From: Zygnema cylindricum
Taxonomy: Eukaryota; Streptophyta; Zygnematophyceae; Zygnematales; Zygnemataceae
Length of the DNA stretch: 64,000 nt
Direction of reading: 5' to 3'
Assembly (NCBI GenBank): GCA_037447655.1
Contig: JBBHKE010001241.1
Span: 127,195-191,194 of the forward strand
Below, one piece after another: positions 33,001-45,459 of the stretch (positions are counted from its first letter, which is position 1; each line of letters opens with the position of its first letter). Made by a program: the position numbers and the translations under genes. The notes beneath the pieces are model-generated. The model was not told where the DNA came from and did no database searches. It saw only the letters and a program-made list of their open reading frames with translations.

Positions 33001-33520
33001 TATTGAAAGCTGATCCGTCACGACAACAGGGGTCTCTATATGCATGTAGATTAACTAGATATCGACATGTGCAAAGATCTCTATTCACCTTTTTTTATAA
33101 ATATCAACAATGTTTACGACTTTATTTTTCTAATTAGCCATATTTGACTATGATTCTCCTAATAGTCTTTTATCGATGTTCCTTATTTTATGTAGAAAGG
33201 TGTAAAAGTTAACAAAACATTGTGTGACCTCTTCTCTTGTTCACCAAAACATGGATTTTTCTACTTTCCACAAATTACTCCTATTAAAGTTCTTCCCATA
33301 ACTGTGGAAAAGTACAACTTTTGTACTTTAGCTGTCAACTTGGAAAATTACCTACGTAGCAAATTGACTTATCTCCTGCACTTTTCTACCAGTATAGCAC
33401 AGATTGACATGTCAACAATGTCAACATTTGTACTTACGTACCTCTAAAAACAGAGTGTACTTACAGTGCACTGTACCTCGCAGCTGAAGAATACAAATAC
33501 TAGCTTTGTGTCACGTACTG
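33001..33520 (+). pseudogene. ISG12-family scar: 5' and 3' flanks joined without the gene
   Basis: Positions about 33132-33250 (CATATTTGACTATG, ATGTTCCTTATTTTATGTAGAAAGGTGTAAA, CTCTTCTCTTGTTCACCAA) match the region just upstream of the intact gene (22022-22165). Positions about 33377-33515 (CACTTTTCTACC, TTGACATGTCAACAATG, GTACTTACGTACCTCTAAA) match 25305-25375, beyond the 3' end. The 295-codon gene and its proximal 3' flank are missing. The result reads as a deletion product or a gene-less paralogous locus. Confidence 0.6.
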
Positions 33521-33540
33521 CCAAATTGTGATTTACAAGT

Positions 33541-33760
33541 GTATCGCTATTAGCGTTCACGTTTTTGAGTTTTTCTCGCCACTATATAACACATACTCGT
33601 GCACACTTGTCAGGTTCCCATCCAGCGGTTGGGATTAAAAATAAGATTCAACACCCTGCGATTGGCGATCTCCAAAGAAAAACCGGATGTGTGCATGGAA
33701 GAAAAGATGTTTTAAGTGGAGAAAAAAATAGGGAATTGCTAATTGCAAAGACGATTTTTG
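33541..33760. mobile_element. Family-A MITE, diverged copy
   Basis: Left end GTATCGCTATTAGCGTTCACG, then GTGCACACTTGTCAGG; core with TGCGATTGGCGATCTCC; right arm GAAAAGATGTTTTAAGTGGAGAAAAAAA. It abuts the foldback element at 33771. Confidence 0.7.
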
Positions 33761-33770
33761 CTGCGCGCAA

Positions 33771-34677
33771 GTAGTTGTCAAAAATTGTACATTTGAAATA
33801 CAGTTTCGCACAAGCTACGTACTTTTAAGTTCAGATTTGACGGTCAGCCCGTCGAAGAAATTTGAATTGCGAAATATTGTAACGGCGGCTAAAAGAGTGT
33901 CGCGCTTGCGAACGTCGACTGTCATAAAAAAAAAACAATTCACACGGCCGGCGCAGGTTTACTGTAACAAAACTGAGGCAACCACATATAAATAAAATGG
34001 CTACGCGCAGATAGTTTCTCACTTCACGTGAGCTCCACTGTGAGAGCACACACCGACATTTTGACATAGCCGCAAAAATGGAATCTAATCGCGAACCGTT
34101 ACATTGAACTTGTACACAAATTAACGGACGACGTACAAGTGTACAAAATCGCACGAAACAAAATCAACTTCGTACAAAATAAAAAAGCGTACCCTTACTG
34201 TAGTTTCATCAATATTTATACGCTGGTACACTTTTTCATTTTGTACAAAGTTTATTTCTTTTCGTGCAAGTTTATACATGTTGTACGTCGTCTTGTAATT
34301 TGTGTCCAAGTTCAGTGTAACGGTTCACGATTAGATTCCATCTTTACGGCTAAGTCAAAATATCGGTGTGTGCTCTCACAGTGGAGCTCACGTGAAGTGA
34401 GAAATTACCTGCGCGCAGCCATTTTATTTATATGTGGCTGCGTGCGCGCATTTTATTTATATGTGGCTACCGTAGTTTTGTTACAGTAAACCTGCGCCAA
34501 CCGTGTGAATTGTTTTTTTTTTATGACGGTCGACGTTTGCAAGCGCGACACTTTTTTAGCCACCGTTATAATATTTCGCCTGTCAAATTTGTTCGACGGG
34601 TTGACCGTCAAAACTGAACTCAAAGGTACGTAGCTTGTACGAAACTGTACTTCAAATGTACAATTTCTGACAACTAC
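33771..34677. mobile_element. 907-bp foldback element with arms over 400 bp
   Basis: Starts GTAGTTGTCAAAAATTGTAC and ends GTACAATTTCTGACAACTAC. Left arm about 33771-34192, right arm about 34232-34677; they are closely complementary throughout (for example GATTAGATTCCAT versus ATGGAATCTAATC, and the GAGCTCAC-TGTGAG pairs). The loop is about 40 bp. The right arm has a 35-40 bp duplication of CATTTTATTTATATGTGGCT. The flanking words GCGCGCA and CACCGTGAATCG are adjacent in the unoccupied related site near 45300, which defines the insertion. Confidence 0.88.
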
Positions 34678-36100
34678 ACCGTGAATCGTTATTAGCGTAT
34701 AGAAATTATTAGTGTGAATAAAGAATTAGTGTCATTTACGCTAATTTGTGTATCAATCCCATTTTCAAAAAAATGTTTAATTGTAATTTCTCTATAACGT
34801 TGATTTAGGTATACATGATCTGCCGTCATTACACATACGTTAAAATAGGTGGAAGTACATATTATGACAATCCGTACGACGTCGAGTCCTTCTAGTGTAA
34901 AAATCCATATTTCTATTTTGGGTTTGCGGATTTACAATAATTACGCCGTTCATAATTATACACGAAAATATGTATAGATAAAAACCGTCGAAACTTACGG
35001 GTTTATGTACTTTCATTTAAGTTCATTCATGATTCTATTAAGCGAATGTTTCTCACGCGGTGAATTGATAACAATAAAAAAGGTGTGAGGCCAACATAGG
35101 GCGAAACGTACATTGTCACGTCATACAGTCGATTCCATGCAACGGGTTGTTAAACGCAGTTACGTTATAATGCTACGTAAACGTACAATTTTAATATGTT
35201 TATTCAATTTAATTATGTATTGTACAATCAACGAAACTATAACGGAAGGTATTCTATGTATACGTTTCGTTTCACATAATGTACATTATCGATTTTAATT
35301 TCCTTGTCGTTCGCGGGGTGAACGAAAGTTCTGTGACGTTAAATAAGGACCCTTAACCTTAATAAGGTGTCTGGTGGGATGTTTTATTACATTTAATGCA
35401 TTGTAATATTGGGACATAAGTATAATAAGGATGCGTTTACTGAGATCAAACGTCAAACAAACCTCTTTTTAGTATCAGTGATAATTCTAATTGAACGTAA
35501 AATGAAAATGAACCACTTATTAGGATACATGTTAATTCTAATTGGCGGTAATTGAGCGACGAAAGCTGACCATGCGCCGTCGTAAGATTATCATTGGCTG
35601 TTGCCGAAAATAAGTGGCATGTTTACCATCCACGCATTCCTAAAGTTGGTCGCGTTTCATAGATGACGTTAGAACAGTCGATTCCCAAGGTTACGACGCC
35701 GCATTTTTTCCTATCATCTTTTTGTCGTACAACATGTAAGCTGGAGGCGTTTTCATGGCGCTATCAACATTAAATCAACGGCGTAAGTTTTAAAATATTA
35801 TGGCAATTTGAACCAACTTTTACGTGATCCCGCTAAGATTCCCGCGTTTTGAAATATTTTTAAATTCAAAGGCATGCTAAAGTTCAAAATTTGAATTTTG
35901 AACGAAAAATTCAAAATTTCAAATCCCTCCATTATTACACCGCAAATTCACTTTCACTTGCAGCTCGTGTATTATATAAATGTATTTGTGATAATGGCAA
36001 CGACACTATCGCTACTTCTTCATCATTTGCTTGGGTTGCCACCTTCTTCCTTTTCGGCTGAACCTATTTCTTATTTTTTAAGTGATATTAATTGTTTTAG
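34678..36100. other. MITE terminus fragment, then unassigned intergenic DNA
   Basis: ACCGTGAATCGTTATTAGCG at 34679 and the following GAATTAGTGTCATTTACGC match the left part of the family-B MITE at 44233. The remainder to about 36100 shows no recognised gene or repeat. Confidence 0.5.
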
Positions 36101-36348
36101 AGTATGTGGACCCTTAATAGAATTTGGGGCGCCAACCCTAGCAATAACAACAACAATCAACATAACGCTCAGGTTGAACAAGATGAGGAAAATGAGAGGA
36201 ACGACGAGGAAAACGCATTTCCGAACGAGGAAGAGAGTGAGGCGGAAGTCGAAACCTCGGAAGACCCGGCGGCCATTTTGGAAGGGTTTTTTCCGTCCTC
36301 GGCCAATACTAGAGGACGTGTCTCCCACCCTAAAGTTCAACACGTGTT

Positions 36349-36510
36349 GTTGGCCTTTCTTTTTCTTTCACCTTGCCTGTTGTTATATTTATTCATTTTC
36401 TCTTTCATGTCTTATTTAATTCACAATATATTTTCATCGTTTGGGTTTAAGTGGAGCACAGCTGATGATATTGCATGCATCTTCACGCTGTTTGACACAT
36501 GCACGACAGC
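36349..36510 (+). repeat. 162-bp direct repeat, left copy (intron-like)
   Basis: Starts GTTGGCCTTTCTTTTTC and ends CACATGCACGACAG; nearly identical to 37868-38029. Both begin with GT and end with AG, so each looks like a complete intron sequence. About 1.36 kb separates them. Confidence 0.85.
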
Positions 36511-36599
36511 TGTCATGCCGCATCTCGTCGGCCATTGTAATTGTTTATATTTAGGGATTAGGACGGGCAGCTGCCACACTAATTTGTATTTGGGTGTTA

Positions 36600-36905
36600 T
36601 TTGGGTTTTACAGGACCGTGTAGACCGTACATTTTTACATCGCCATACGCGTCGACCGTACATATGTATTTTTGACCATACGACCTATATTTCCTGCAAT
36701 TTCCGTGATGATGATTTGGACCGTACTCGCGGTCCTACTGTACGACATATATTTTCCGCGATTTCCGTCGACGGTGGATTCGATTGTTTTACGTAGACCG
36801 TACGACTTACATTACCCGTAATTCCCGCGACTACAAATTGGACCGTACCTTCGGTCCTACCGTACCTAATTTCATTTCTCGAAATCACGGTCGACGACAT
36901 TTTTT
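36600..36905. repeat. Degenerate GACCGTAC tandem repeats
   Basis: Two to three diverged units of roughly 115-130 bp carrying GACCGTACGAC, ATTTCCGCG and TTGGACCGTAC-CGGTCCTAC words lie between the two intron-like direct repeats. Confidence 0.6.
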
Positions 36906-37867
36906 AATCATTTCGCGTGGAGTGGCATCCTGGCTGTCGACGCTAATTTTGTAATTTTCGTAACTTCACACCTGGACCGTCGACGCAAATGACTGACAAA
37001 TCGGCTATCAGTTCTGACGAAGCTACGCAATTGGACTATTTTAAGTCGTGGACCATTTGGAGGTTCACGCGTTCACATGTAGATATGAAGGGTTTTAATC
37101 CGTAGGTTATAGATTCTGTAACGTAGGGCATAGGATTTAAGCCTCTTATTGGCCGAATCCAAACTAGACGCAAATACTTACATAGCACGCTGTACTCTGA
37201 TTGGCATGTTTTCACTAGGCGTAGTTTTGGTTACTTAGTTCATTTCGGTTCATTTCTTGCACACAATTTTCCAAGTGCAGGAATTATTCATTTCATTTAT
37301 TTTCAGTATTGAGGATTTTCTGCAACCATCTTTTTATTTGTAAAATTGTCCGGACAGCTTAGAGGCAATTTTCTGCCTTTGCGTGAAGCGTCTAGTTTTC
37401 CATTACATTATCAATATCTTGTAAAGCCTTAAAAATTAATATATACGGCTACGGCCAAGACCTACACGGTTTCCCTTCACTTTTCTTGTCCTTTGAGTGG
37501 ATTTCGACCGCATTCTCACAACACAAACTTCTTTTCCCGGTTGTGGTTGAGCTTTTATTAGTGTGGAAGTTGCATATTGGGATTATTGATTTGTTGTTTT
37601 TATTTCTTGTGATTTTGTATTTATTTCTATTTGCTTATGCGCATCTTTTGAGTTTGGCTATCTCAAACATCATAAGTGTCGCGCATATTGTCATTTTCAT
37701 TTTGTTGTTTGTTTTTCTCGGTTGTTTATGCTTTGATTTGTTTTATTTAAGTATAAATTCAGATTATCCTTCATAAGATAACTCCTGCAAGGAATATAAA
37801 TAGACCGTGGGGCCTAGTGGTCATCTATCGGATAGTAATAAACCGACCTAATCCTAACCAGCTAAGT

Positions 37868-38029
37868 CGTTGGCCTTTCTTTTTCTTTCACCTTGCTTGT
37901 TGTTATATTTATTCATTTTCTCTTTCATGTCTTATTTCATTCACAATATATTTTCATCATATGGGTTTAAGTGGAGCATAGCTGAAGATATTGCATGCAT
38001 CTTCATGTTGTTTGACACATGCGCGACAG
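37868..38029 (+). repeat. 162-bp direct repeat, right copy (intron-like)
   Basis: Matches 36349-36510 with a handful of substitutions and ends GCGACAG before an open stretch (38035-38228) rich in acidic residues. Confidence 0.85.
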
Positions 38030-41000
38030 TTCGGAGAGACGCATGGAGGAAGAATATGGAGACGAATACGAGGTTATAGCTTTTCCACCATCATCGTACT
38101 GTGATAGAGCTCTCGTGGCGATACAGAGACCTGAAATTCCGGCCGAGCGTGATGTGGTTATTCGAGAGGAAGAACCCGATTGGTTTTTCTCGCCTCCCGT
38201 CGGAGATGAGGCCATGGATGGCTTCTGACCAACGGCTGCCCATTACATCCTTGTCGATGATTGGCCGGGCTATTAGAGTTATGGGGTTGCTTGGCATATT
38301 GACTAGTGGTTGAACCCCGTCCCGAAAATTTTCGACATCCCTCCGGATGTCCCTGCCCACCCAACATGGCTATACATCGCATCATACAACCATGCGTCAA
38401 ATTTCTCATACATTAGGCATTTTCAGCCCAATGATGAACCTTCCACATGGATTGTACGTCGACCAATTAGATTCGAAATAGATGTGCAAGAATTTATCTG
38501 ACATTGTCACCCTTAAGACCCATGGTTATTTACCATTCTACGTCGTGTAATTCGTACTCCGAAGCTAAGCGGATTTTTAGAGGCTCGAAGTGCGGTTTTA
38601 CAACGCTTCCGAAATGTGCAAGTGAGGCGTACGTATATTTGGGATATTCCAAGGGTCCCACATGTCGATGGAGCCCCCTCCACCACCGAAAGTAGAACGA
38701 TTGAGGAATGAAGCTCAAAATTCTTAACCGCCGTTTGGAGGCTCAAGAAATAGCGATGATAGCGGTTCGTCGCTTAATTAATAATCTAACTTAAGAGCTT
38801 GCTAGCATTAGGCGACGTTGATGGGAGATGACGAGGGTAAATTTTATGGCCTTCATTCAAAGGAGAGGTATCCCGATTTAGCCCTCAACTTGCATTGAGT
38901 GCCACAGTGTTTTGTTGTTTTTTTTTATTTTATCATACAACTGTGAATTTAATACTTCTCTCCCCTTTTTTCACTGAATGCATGTTAATTCGACTTTTAG
39001 TCATACATTTCCTTTGCTGATGTCGGCATTGTGTTTGATAATTCTCTTTCCCCGCTTAACGACGAGACCGGGTCGTCGCTGGTTCGTCGATGAAGTGAGG
39101 ATTTCTCATTGGTGGTCAGCAGCTGACTACGTATCAAAGATGTTTATGAAAAAAAAAGTTAATTTTGCAAATATAACGACGAGTTTCTGTCATCGCTGAA
39201 TCTGCGACAGCAACATTTCAACGCCGAATATTTCCGTTTTTTTTAGAGTCGTTTCAATTTGTTATACGGCTTTCCATTAAAGAATCTCATTGTGTCTTTT
39301 AACATTGTTTATTATTTACAGGGTACCAAAAGGCCAAGCGATGGTGGATAGAGAGGAGGTCCACGCTTGACGGAATAAGAGAGACAACCCGGACATTCTC
39401 TACTTCTAGTTTTGAGACAAGATCGGTGGCGGTTACCAGGCCTTTGTCGGGACGAGGAAGGAAGGAAGCCGCTTGGGTGACTGATATACACGAGGAGTTT
39501 CTTTCAGATTTTGAATGTTTTAAGAAAGCGGGTATGAAGATGTCCACCTCAATTCTCGGGGACATCGCTAGGGACATAATAAGAAAAAGGAGGAAAGAGT
39601 ACGGCCCGGAATGGTTCAACAATGACGGGTCGGAAATACATCCAATCATCAATAAAACGTGGGTGCAAAGGTGTCAAGAGAAGCACAACATCGTTGTGCG
39701 TGCACAAAAGGGGAAACTACAATGTAGTCCCGAAAAAGAGGAATATATTGAGCGTACCGTAGCCTTCCACATGGGCGTTCTGAAGCGGGGGTTTGAATCT
39801 GGTGAGTCTCTTTTCATTACAAATATAGTATAATGATGTCTCCTTTTTTTATTGTGTTTTGTTTTGCGTTGTATTCCCTACTTAATGACATATACTAAAA
39901 AGAACTAAGTTTGTTTCGGTTCGGTGGTGCATGTATACAAGGAATTTTCAACGAATACCTCATGGAAAACATGGATGAAACTCACATGATCGTCAACACC
40001 GATAATAGAAAGACTTTGGGGTTTCGAGGGGATGATGTGGTGAAATACGCCGACGTCGCCGGAGGAGGTGAATCCATGACTCTCATGGTGCGAATCAGTG
40101 GAGGGGTGAACGCTCGTATCAAAAACCCGATGATAATTTTTGCAAATCGTGGCAGAAATTACCCAATACAAGGTTTACCGGACAACGTCCCAGGTGTGTT
40201 TTTTCTTCCTCATTTAATGTTTTCATTTTTTTTTTATGTCTTTTTGTCTTTGATGAAGGTTTCTCTATTTCTCTCCATCTATGTTTTTTTGTTTCAATTT
40301 TTTATCTATATCTCTCTACCTTGTCCTCTCATACCTCCTCCCCCATTCTCCTACTACAAATTAAGGGAATTTTTGTTATTTAACTCTCTAACTTCTCTTA
40401 TCTCAAACAATGACTCCTATTATAAGCTACCTATGGTACACGTAGCTTGCTTTCCTTCTAATGCAAATGTAAGCAAGCAATACAAAATGTTATTTTTTTT
40501 ATTTTTTTGGTTTATTATATATCTTTGCGGGTGTTTGTTATCGGACCGGTCCGTAGGGTTGGAATGATAAAACGGTGTTCCCACAATGGGTCAAAGAGGC
40601 AAGGTCTTACCAAAGGGATCGAGATGGAAGTCAAAAAATCCTCTTCCTAGACAACTGCGGTGGTCACAACATGTTCGATGAGTTGGAGCGAATTATAGAG
40701 GCCAAAAACACCATGTTACACTATTTTTCACCTAATGCAACGCATCTTGTTCAACCGGCAGACTCTTTCGTGATTTCTAAAATCAAGGACTTGTGGAGTC
40801 GCATTTGGGACAGTTGGAAGGCGAAAGGAATTGAGAATGGTCAATGGGCTAAACCTTTGAGCAGTGGATGGTCCGGGAAATTGGTTGGACCCGGTAAAGT
40901 ATTTTTCTAAATTGGCAAGGGACTCTATTCGAGAGGTTAATGCAATGAGGGACAAAAATGGGATGAGTTATGCGAGAAAAGCAATGATTCAATGTGGCTT

Positions 41001-41209
41001 GTCTTTACGTGACGGAAGGTGGGAAGAAGACATGCTCACATAACATTTGCAAGGCATAATCAACAAATATCGCAACCACTTCGAAAGCGAGGTTGTGGAA
41101 CCTCCTTGCCCGAGGGCGAGGGAATTCCCCCAAAATATTGAAGATGCCGACAGTCAACAAGATAACATTTTCAACGAGAGAGGGATTAGCGGCAACGAGT
41201 TTTGAAGAT

Positions 41210-44200
41210 ATTCTATAACAGCCTATTGTTTTTTTTGTTTTTATATATTAGTTTGGGAATGGTAGTTTAATTATAGAGTGGGAAACGCAGTTAAAGTTGT
41301 GCCAGATTAATCTAGACAGTTCATGGAGTCCAAAAACCCTTGACTTCATAGGATAAAACAGATTTTGTATGTGTGTATGGTTTTTTTATAGGTTAATACA
41401 ATCTTGGTTTTTATGAAGTTCTCGTGTCTTGTATATCGTGAAATTTGATGTATTTTTAAATTTTTTTATGTATTTACCTTCAGATGTTGTTAATGTGGTG
41501 TTCAAAATTTGAGTGCGCTTCTACTATGGAATTATATATTTTGTTGCAATGTACATCCTACCCTAATCAGCGACGACTATGCTTCGTCGTTTGTTCATCA
41601 CCCTTCTCCGAAATTAATAAATTATTTGTTTTCTAAACAACATATTCATCGCACTAAGTAATGGTTGCCCTTTCAGCGACGAGAACATGTCATCGCAAGA
41701 TGGAAATTCAGCGGCGAAAATACTTTTTTATCATATCTGACAAAGCAGAGGCTGTGTCGTCGCTAAATGGAAATCTAGCGACGAAACAGCAGCATCATCA
41801 TCTCCGAGAAAACAAAGGGTGTTTTTTCGCTAGACGGAAATCCATCGACAAAACAATTTTCTCATCATCTCCGACAAAGCAGAGAGTTTAAAGTCGTTGA
41901 ATTCAAATCATAAAAGCCTTTGTTACTATGTTTCTATCTCTTTGAATAGCCTTTCAGCGCCGAGGTTGTTTCGTCACTGGTTCATGAAGTTTCAGTTTTC
42001 ATATACATGGATATTATTATGTTTATGACCAAATTAGAGGATTTTTCATATATAAAAAAAAACACATAAAAAATAGACCGAAACCATTAAAACAGTAGTG
42101 AAAAATGAAACCAAAGTATTCCGGGTAGGAAAAGCAAAGATCAAAAAAGATACGCGGCGAGAAGTAAAATAAAAGAAGTCATATTTGTAGCATATACATA
42201 TGATTCACAAACGAAAAAATGCCAAGTACATTTAACATATTTAAATGCGATAATGTCATCGAAACAACATGAAAGCAATTAAAAAAACACACAATGAATA
42301 AAAAATTTATAAAAAGTTGACACATATAAAATCATTCTTTAACAACAATGGGAAAAGAAGTACAAAATTTATATATTTCATAATAAACTCTTTTTACAAC
42401 GTTAAACTAACACAAAAAATTATCTAAGGCCTATTAATCTATAATAGTCAACAAAGCTCTAAATTGTATTGTATTCTTAACGTTTCTACTTCTAGCTCGG
42501 AAATCCACTTTACAAAATTTAAAAACCTTCGTATTTTACACACACTAACTAAGTATCAACGATTTGTGATAACAAATATAGATCCATGAAAAGCTCCTCA
42601 CGGTATACTCCATGCGCTTTCGTACGGCCGAATACCTTCAATATGCTATTTTATTCTTCCCTACGATCGTATGTTTCCACAGGGTGATCTCCAATACAAT
42701 AGGCAGTCGGATATAAGTTCAACGTCGATGACAATTTAAAATACAAAAAACAGACAAAGATAACGGATTAGTAGGGGGTATATGGGCTTGACAAATATAA
42801 CGTGAAAAAGGGGGACAAAGAGAGAGACTAAAGGAGTATGCCAAATTCGTAGATTGCAATGAAATATATGGAGACATAGCGACAGAGTGATGGTGGATGG
42901 TTAACGACCAGGGAGATAAATAAGGCGTAGGGGCGAGAAGGGAGATAATATAGAAGAGGGAGTGACAATAATTCGGCCAGGGCACAAGAAACATAAGTGG
43001 GGGGAAATGAAAAATGATAGATTGAAAGAGTTAGATAACATGATGGAGAGCAATGATGAGAGGGAAACAAGTGTCGAAGGATGAAAAAATATTTAAGTGG
43101 GAAGAAGGGAAGAATTACAGGTGAGTTAATGAGAGACAAACTAAGAGGGACACAGAACAAAAAATTGAGTAAAATGGGGAAAAAAACGAGTCAGAAAGAA
43201 AAACAGAGAAAAGATATGTGACAGAATGAGGGAGAGAAAGAGAGTGGGAGAGAAGAGTTAGGAAAGGGAATGGGAAAAAATGTGGGAGATGGACAATTCG
43301 TAGAGGAAGAAGTTAAGAGATAAAAAGGAAGAGAGAATGAAGGAGGAAAAATAACGAGGTAGAGAGCGCATGAGAGATGAATAAACATGCTGAGCTACGC
43401 ACTTACCAATGATTTCCTAATAATCCCATAATAATATAGCGACGATGTAGGCTCGTACTTCCTTGTTGTTCCGCCATATTACAGTTTACCCTACTATTGC
43501 TGTAAACCCTAAAAATAGGTATAGATTATTGCATGCCGCAAGACTAAGCGAGGCGGCGGGACGATGATCCGCATCCTTCCCAAAAAATGGCGACATCGTG
43601 TAAAAATGGATCTGCGAGATTCAAAAGCCTGCCACCGGGAAATGAGGATGTGGTTCGGATTTGTCTAACCACAAAATCTTTTTTTTGTGTTTTGTCCGCA
43701 TATGCTGTTGGTTTGTTATCAGTTCTCGTTTTCAAGGCGCCGCGTTTTTCAATTCTAAATTCTATAACTTCACTCTAATATGTACACAATATGACACTAA
43801 TTTGTTGTCGTTTTGTGAAACATAACCCATTTTAAAGTCAAACTTAACTCTAATAAGCGTCTCTTTCGTTTAAAGGTTTGGTATTACCGTTATTTTTCCT
43901 TTTGACCCTTTAACAGTGTAAATATACACTCTATTAATCTTGCAGGATCCCAAATAGAGTTAAAAAGGCATCTTATTAGACTTAACTTTCTGCAACTATC
44001 AACATTTGTAAGTATGCAACACTACGTTTACGTAACATGGATATTTAGCATGTGCACATGTTATCCGTTCACACTGTCACACACAAAAATGAACGTCTGA
44101 ATGTATGCGAACGCCTATTTTACAAACTCGACTCCACTATTTTTCTAAACGCAGCTTTGTATGCGACCGACATAAGTTAACCACAATTTCCGGACGGATT

Positions 44201-44230
44201 TCGGTAACGAAGTACACTGTTGTACGAACA
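41210..44230. other. AT- and purine-rich intergenic DNA
   Basis: Contains a GCGACGA/CATCATCTCC repeat-like patch at 41570-41890, AT-rich DNA, and a long purine-rich tract (GAGAGAAAGAG words on the plus strand) at about 42820-43390. The Ser/Leu/Pro-rich frames on the opposite strand of that tract are compositional. No gene recognised. Confidence 0.5.
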
Positions 44231-44232
44231 AA

Positions 44233-44440
44233 CTACACCGCGAATTGTTATTAGACTATAGTAATTATTAGAGTAAAGAAAAGATTAACGTCATCCATTC
44301 TAATTTAGTGCCAGGAGACGTGGCAGATTATGGTCCACGTCCTTAAATAGTGTAGTTTGTTCTATTTAAGGTATCTATGTCAAAATTTTGGGGCGCCGAT
44401 ATAGAGTACATAAGGCTAATAATGATTCACGGTGTACTTC
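44233..44440. mobile_element. Family-B MITE with CACCGCGAAT/ATTCACGGTG ends
   Basis: Left terminus ACCGCGAATTGTTATTAG and right terminus CTAATAATGATTCACGGT are inverted. The interior has GGAGACGTGGCAGATTATGG, CCTTAAATAGTG and the CAAAATTTTGGGGCGCCGATATAG block. A second, related copy follows at once from about 44478. Confidence 0.75.
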
Positions 44441-44603
44441 CGTACACCACATTATTCATGAATCTAGTACGGCATTACCATTGACGCTAATTTACTAGAA
44501 CCATAATTAACGTCAAAGATAAATAAGATTCATTCACTGTATTTCGGGTATCAATGTCAAGATTTTGGGGTGCCGATATAGCGTACATAAGGCTAATAAC
44601 GAT

Positions 44604-45284
44604 CAGAGGTCGCAAAAGTCAAAATTTTACATAACCAAAATCGACCGTTTTTTTTTTTCAAAATCTGAGTAACTGACGCCTGACCGGGTTATGTCACGCT
44701 CCAAAATTGTTAACCGTTAATCAACTAACGTTTACGAAAATAAATGGTAACCGAAACTCGATTTTGCGCGACTAATCGTGCCCGCCCGTAACCGAAAAAG
44801 TATAAAATTAACTAATGTACGACGTACGAATAAGCCACAAATTATGATTTGTCGCGTTCCCTTAGATTTGCGAAATGAATAGTGTTACTACCGTGTCAGA
44901 TTTGCGTCGCTTTGTCGCGTTCCCTAAGATTTGCGAAATGAATAGTGTTACTACCGTGTCAGATTTTCGACGCTTTGTCGCGTTCCCTAAGATTTGCGAA
45001 ATGAATACTGTTACTACCGTGTCAGATTTGCGACGCTAATCATGATTCACGTACTTCCACGATACCAAAGAGTACAAAGTACAATAATGTAAGATTGTAC
45101 AATTTTTTTTTGTTTTTTTTGTTTTTTGGTTGACCGACTGTAACCGACCGTTTTTTTTTTCTGGTGAATCAACCGACCGCAACCGCCCGGCCCTCAAAAT
45201 TTGGCAACCGAATCAGTTCCGGATCCGGCGCGGGCGGTCGGTTAATGGTCGGTCACGGTTTCGGTTGGCCGTTTGCGACCTCTG
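44604..45284. mobile_element. Non-autonomous hAT-type element with 8-bp target duplication
   Basis: Ends CAGAGGTCGCAAA and TTTGCGACCTCTG are perfect inverted repeats of the CAG-N-G hAT type. The octamer ATAACGAT flanks both sides (44596-44603 and 45285-45292). The interior has runs of ACCGACCG-type words near both ends and a 63-bp tandem repeat. No transposase is present, so it must be mobilised in trans. Confidence 0.92.
44851..45039 (+). repeat. Three 63-bp tandem repeats inside the hAT-type element
   Basis: GTCGCGTTCCCTAAGATTTG begins units at 44851, 44914 and 44977, each ending in the CCGTGTCAGATTT-CG region. Units differ by only a few bases. Confidence 0.9.
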
Positions 45285-45459
45285 ATAACGATTCACGGTG
45301 TACCTGCGCGCAGCAAAAATAGTCTCTGCGATTAGCAATTCCCAAAAAATATAACACGAGGCCCAATAACTACGCTCCATGTAGATGACCGAAGCGTGTG
45401 ATTTTCAACTCAAACTATATTATACCAAAGTTGCGGGCTTCTTCCATACGTCAATCTGG

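Larger units (their letters stand above)
36104..41206 (+). pseudogene. Decayed pogo/Tigger-like transposon (CENP-B HTH plus DDE_1), multi-exon
   Basis: Best part: 39321-39801 (YQKAKRWWI; SGRGRKEAAWVTDIHEEFLS; CENP-B-like DNA-binding region), 39942-40193 with MDETHM (first Asp), LGFRGDDVVKYADV and PDNVPG, and 40562-41206 with FLDNCGGHN (second Asp) and PNATHLVQPADSFVISKIK (third acid region). These are the DDE_1 signatures of pogo/Tigger elements within Tc1/mariner. Lesions: the joint from 40193 to 40562 is out of phase, a frameshift lies near 40890, and a TAA interrupts at about 41040. Acidic upstream exon-like segments (36104-36348; 38035-38228) could be an ORF1 of the same element, but that link is tentative. 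Termini were not found. Confidence 0.7.
44478..45300. mobile_element. Second family-B MITE, split by a hAT-type insertion
   Basis: The block GTCAAGATTTTGGGGTGCCGATATAGCGTACATAAGGCTAATAACGAT repeats the interior of the preceding MITE and then breaks at 44604. It resumes at 45293 with TCACGGTGTACC, completing the terminus. The interruption is the 681-bp element 44604-45284. Confidence 0.8.

Noticed and set aside
42719-43388. Ser/Leu/Pro-rich minus-strand frames of up to 110 codons
   Set aside because: They follow from a purine-rich tract and have no domain signature.
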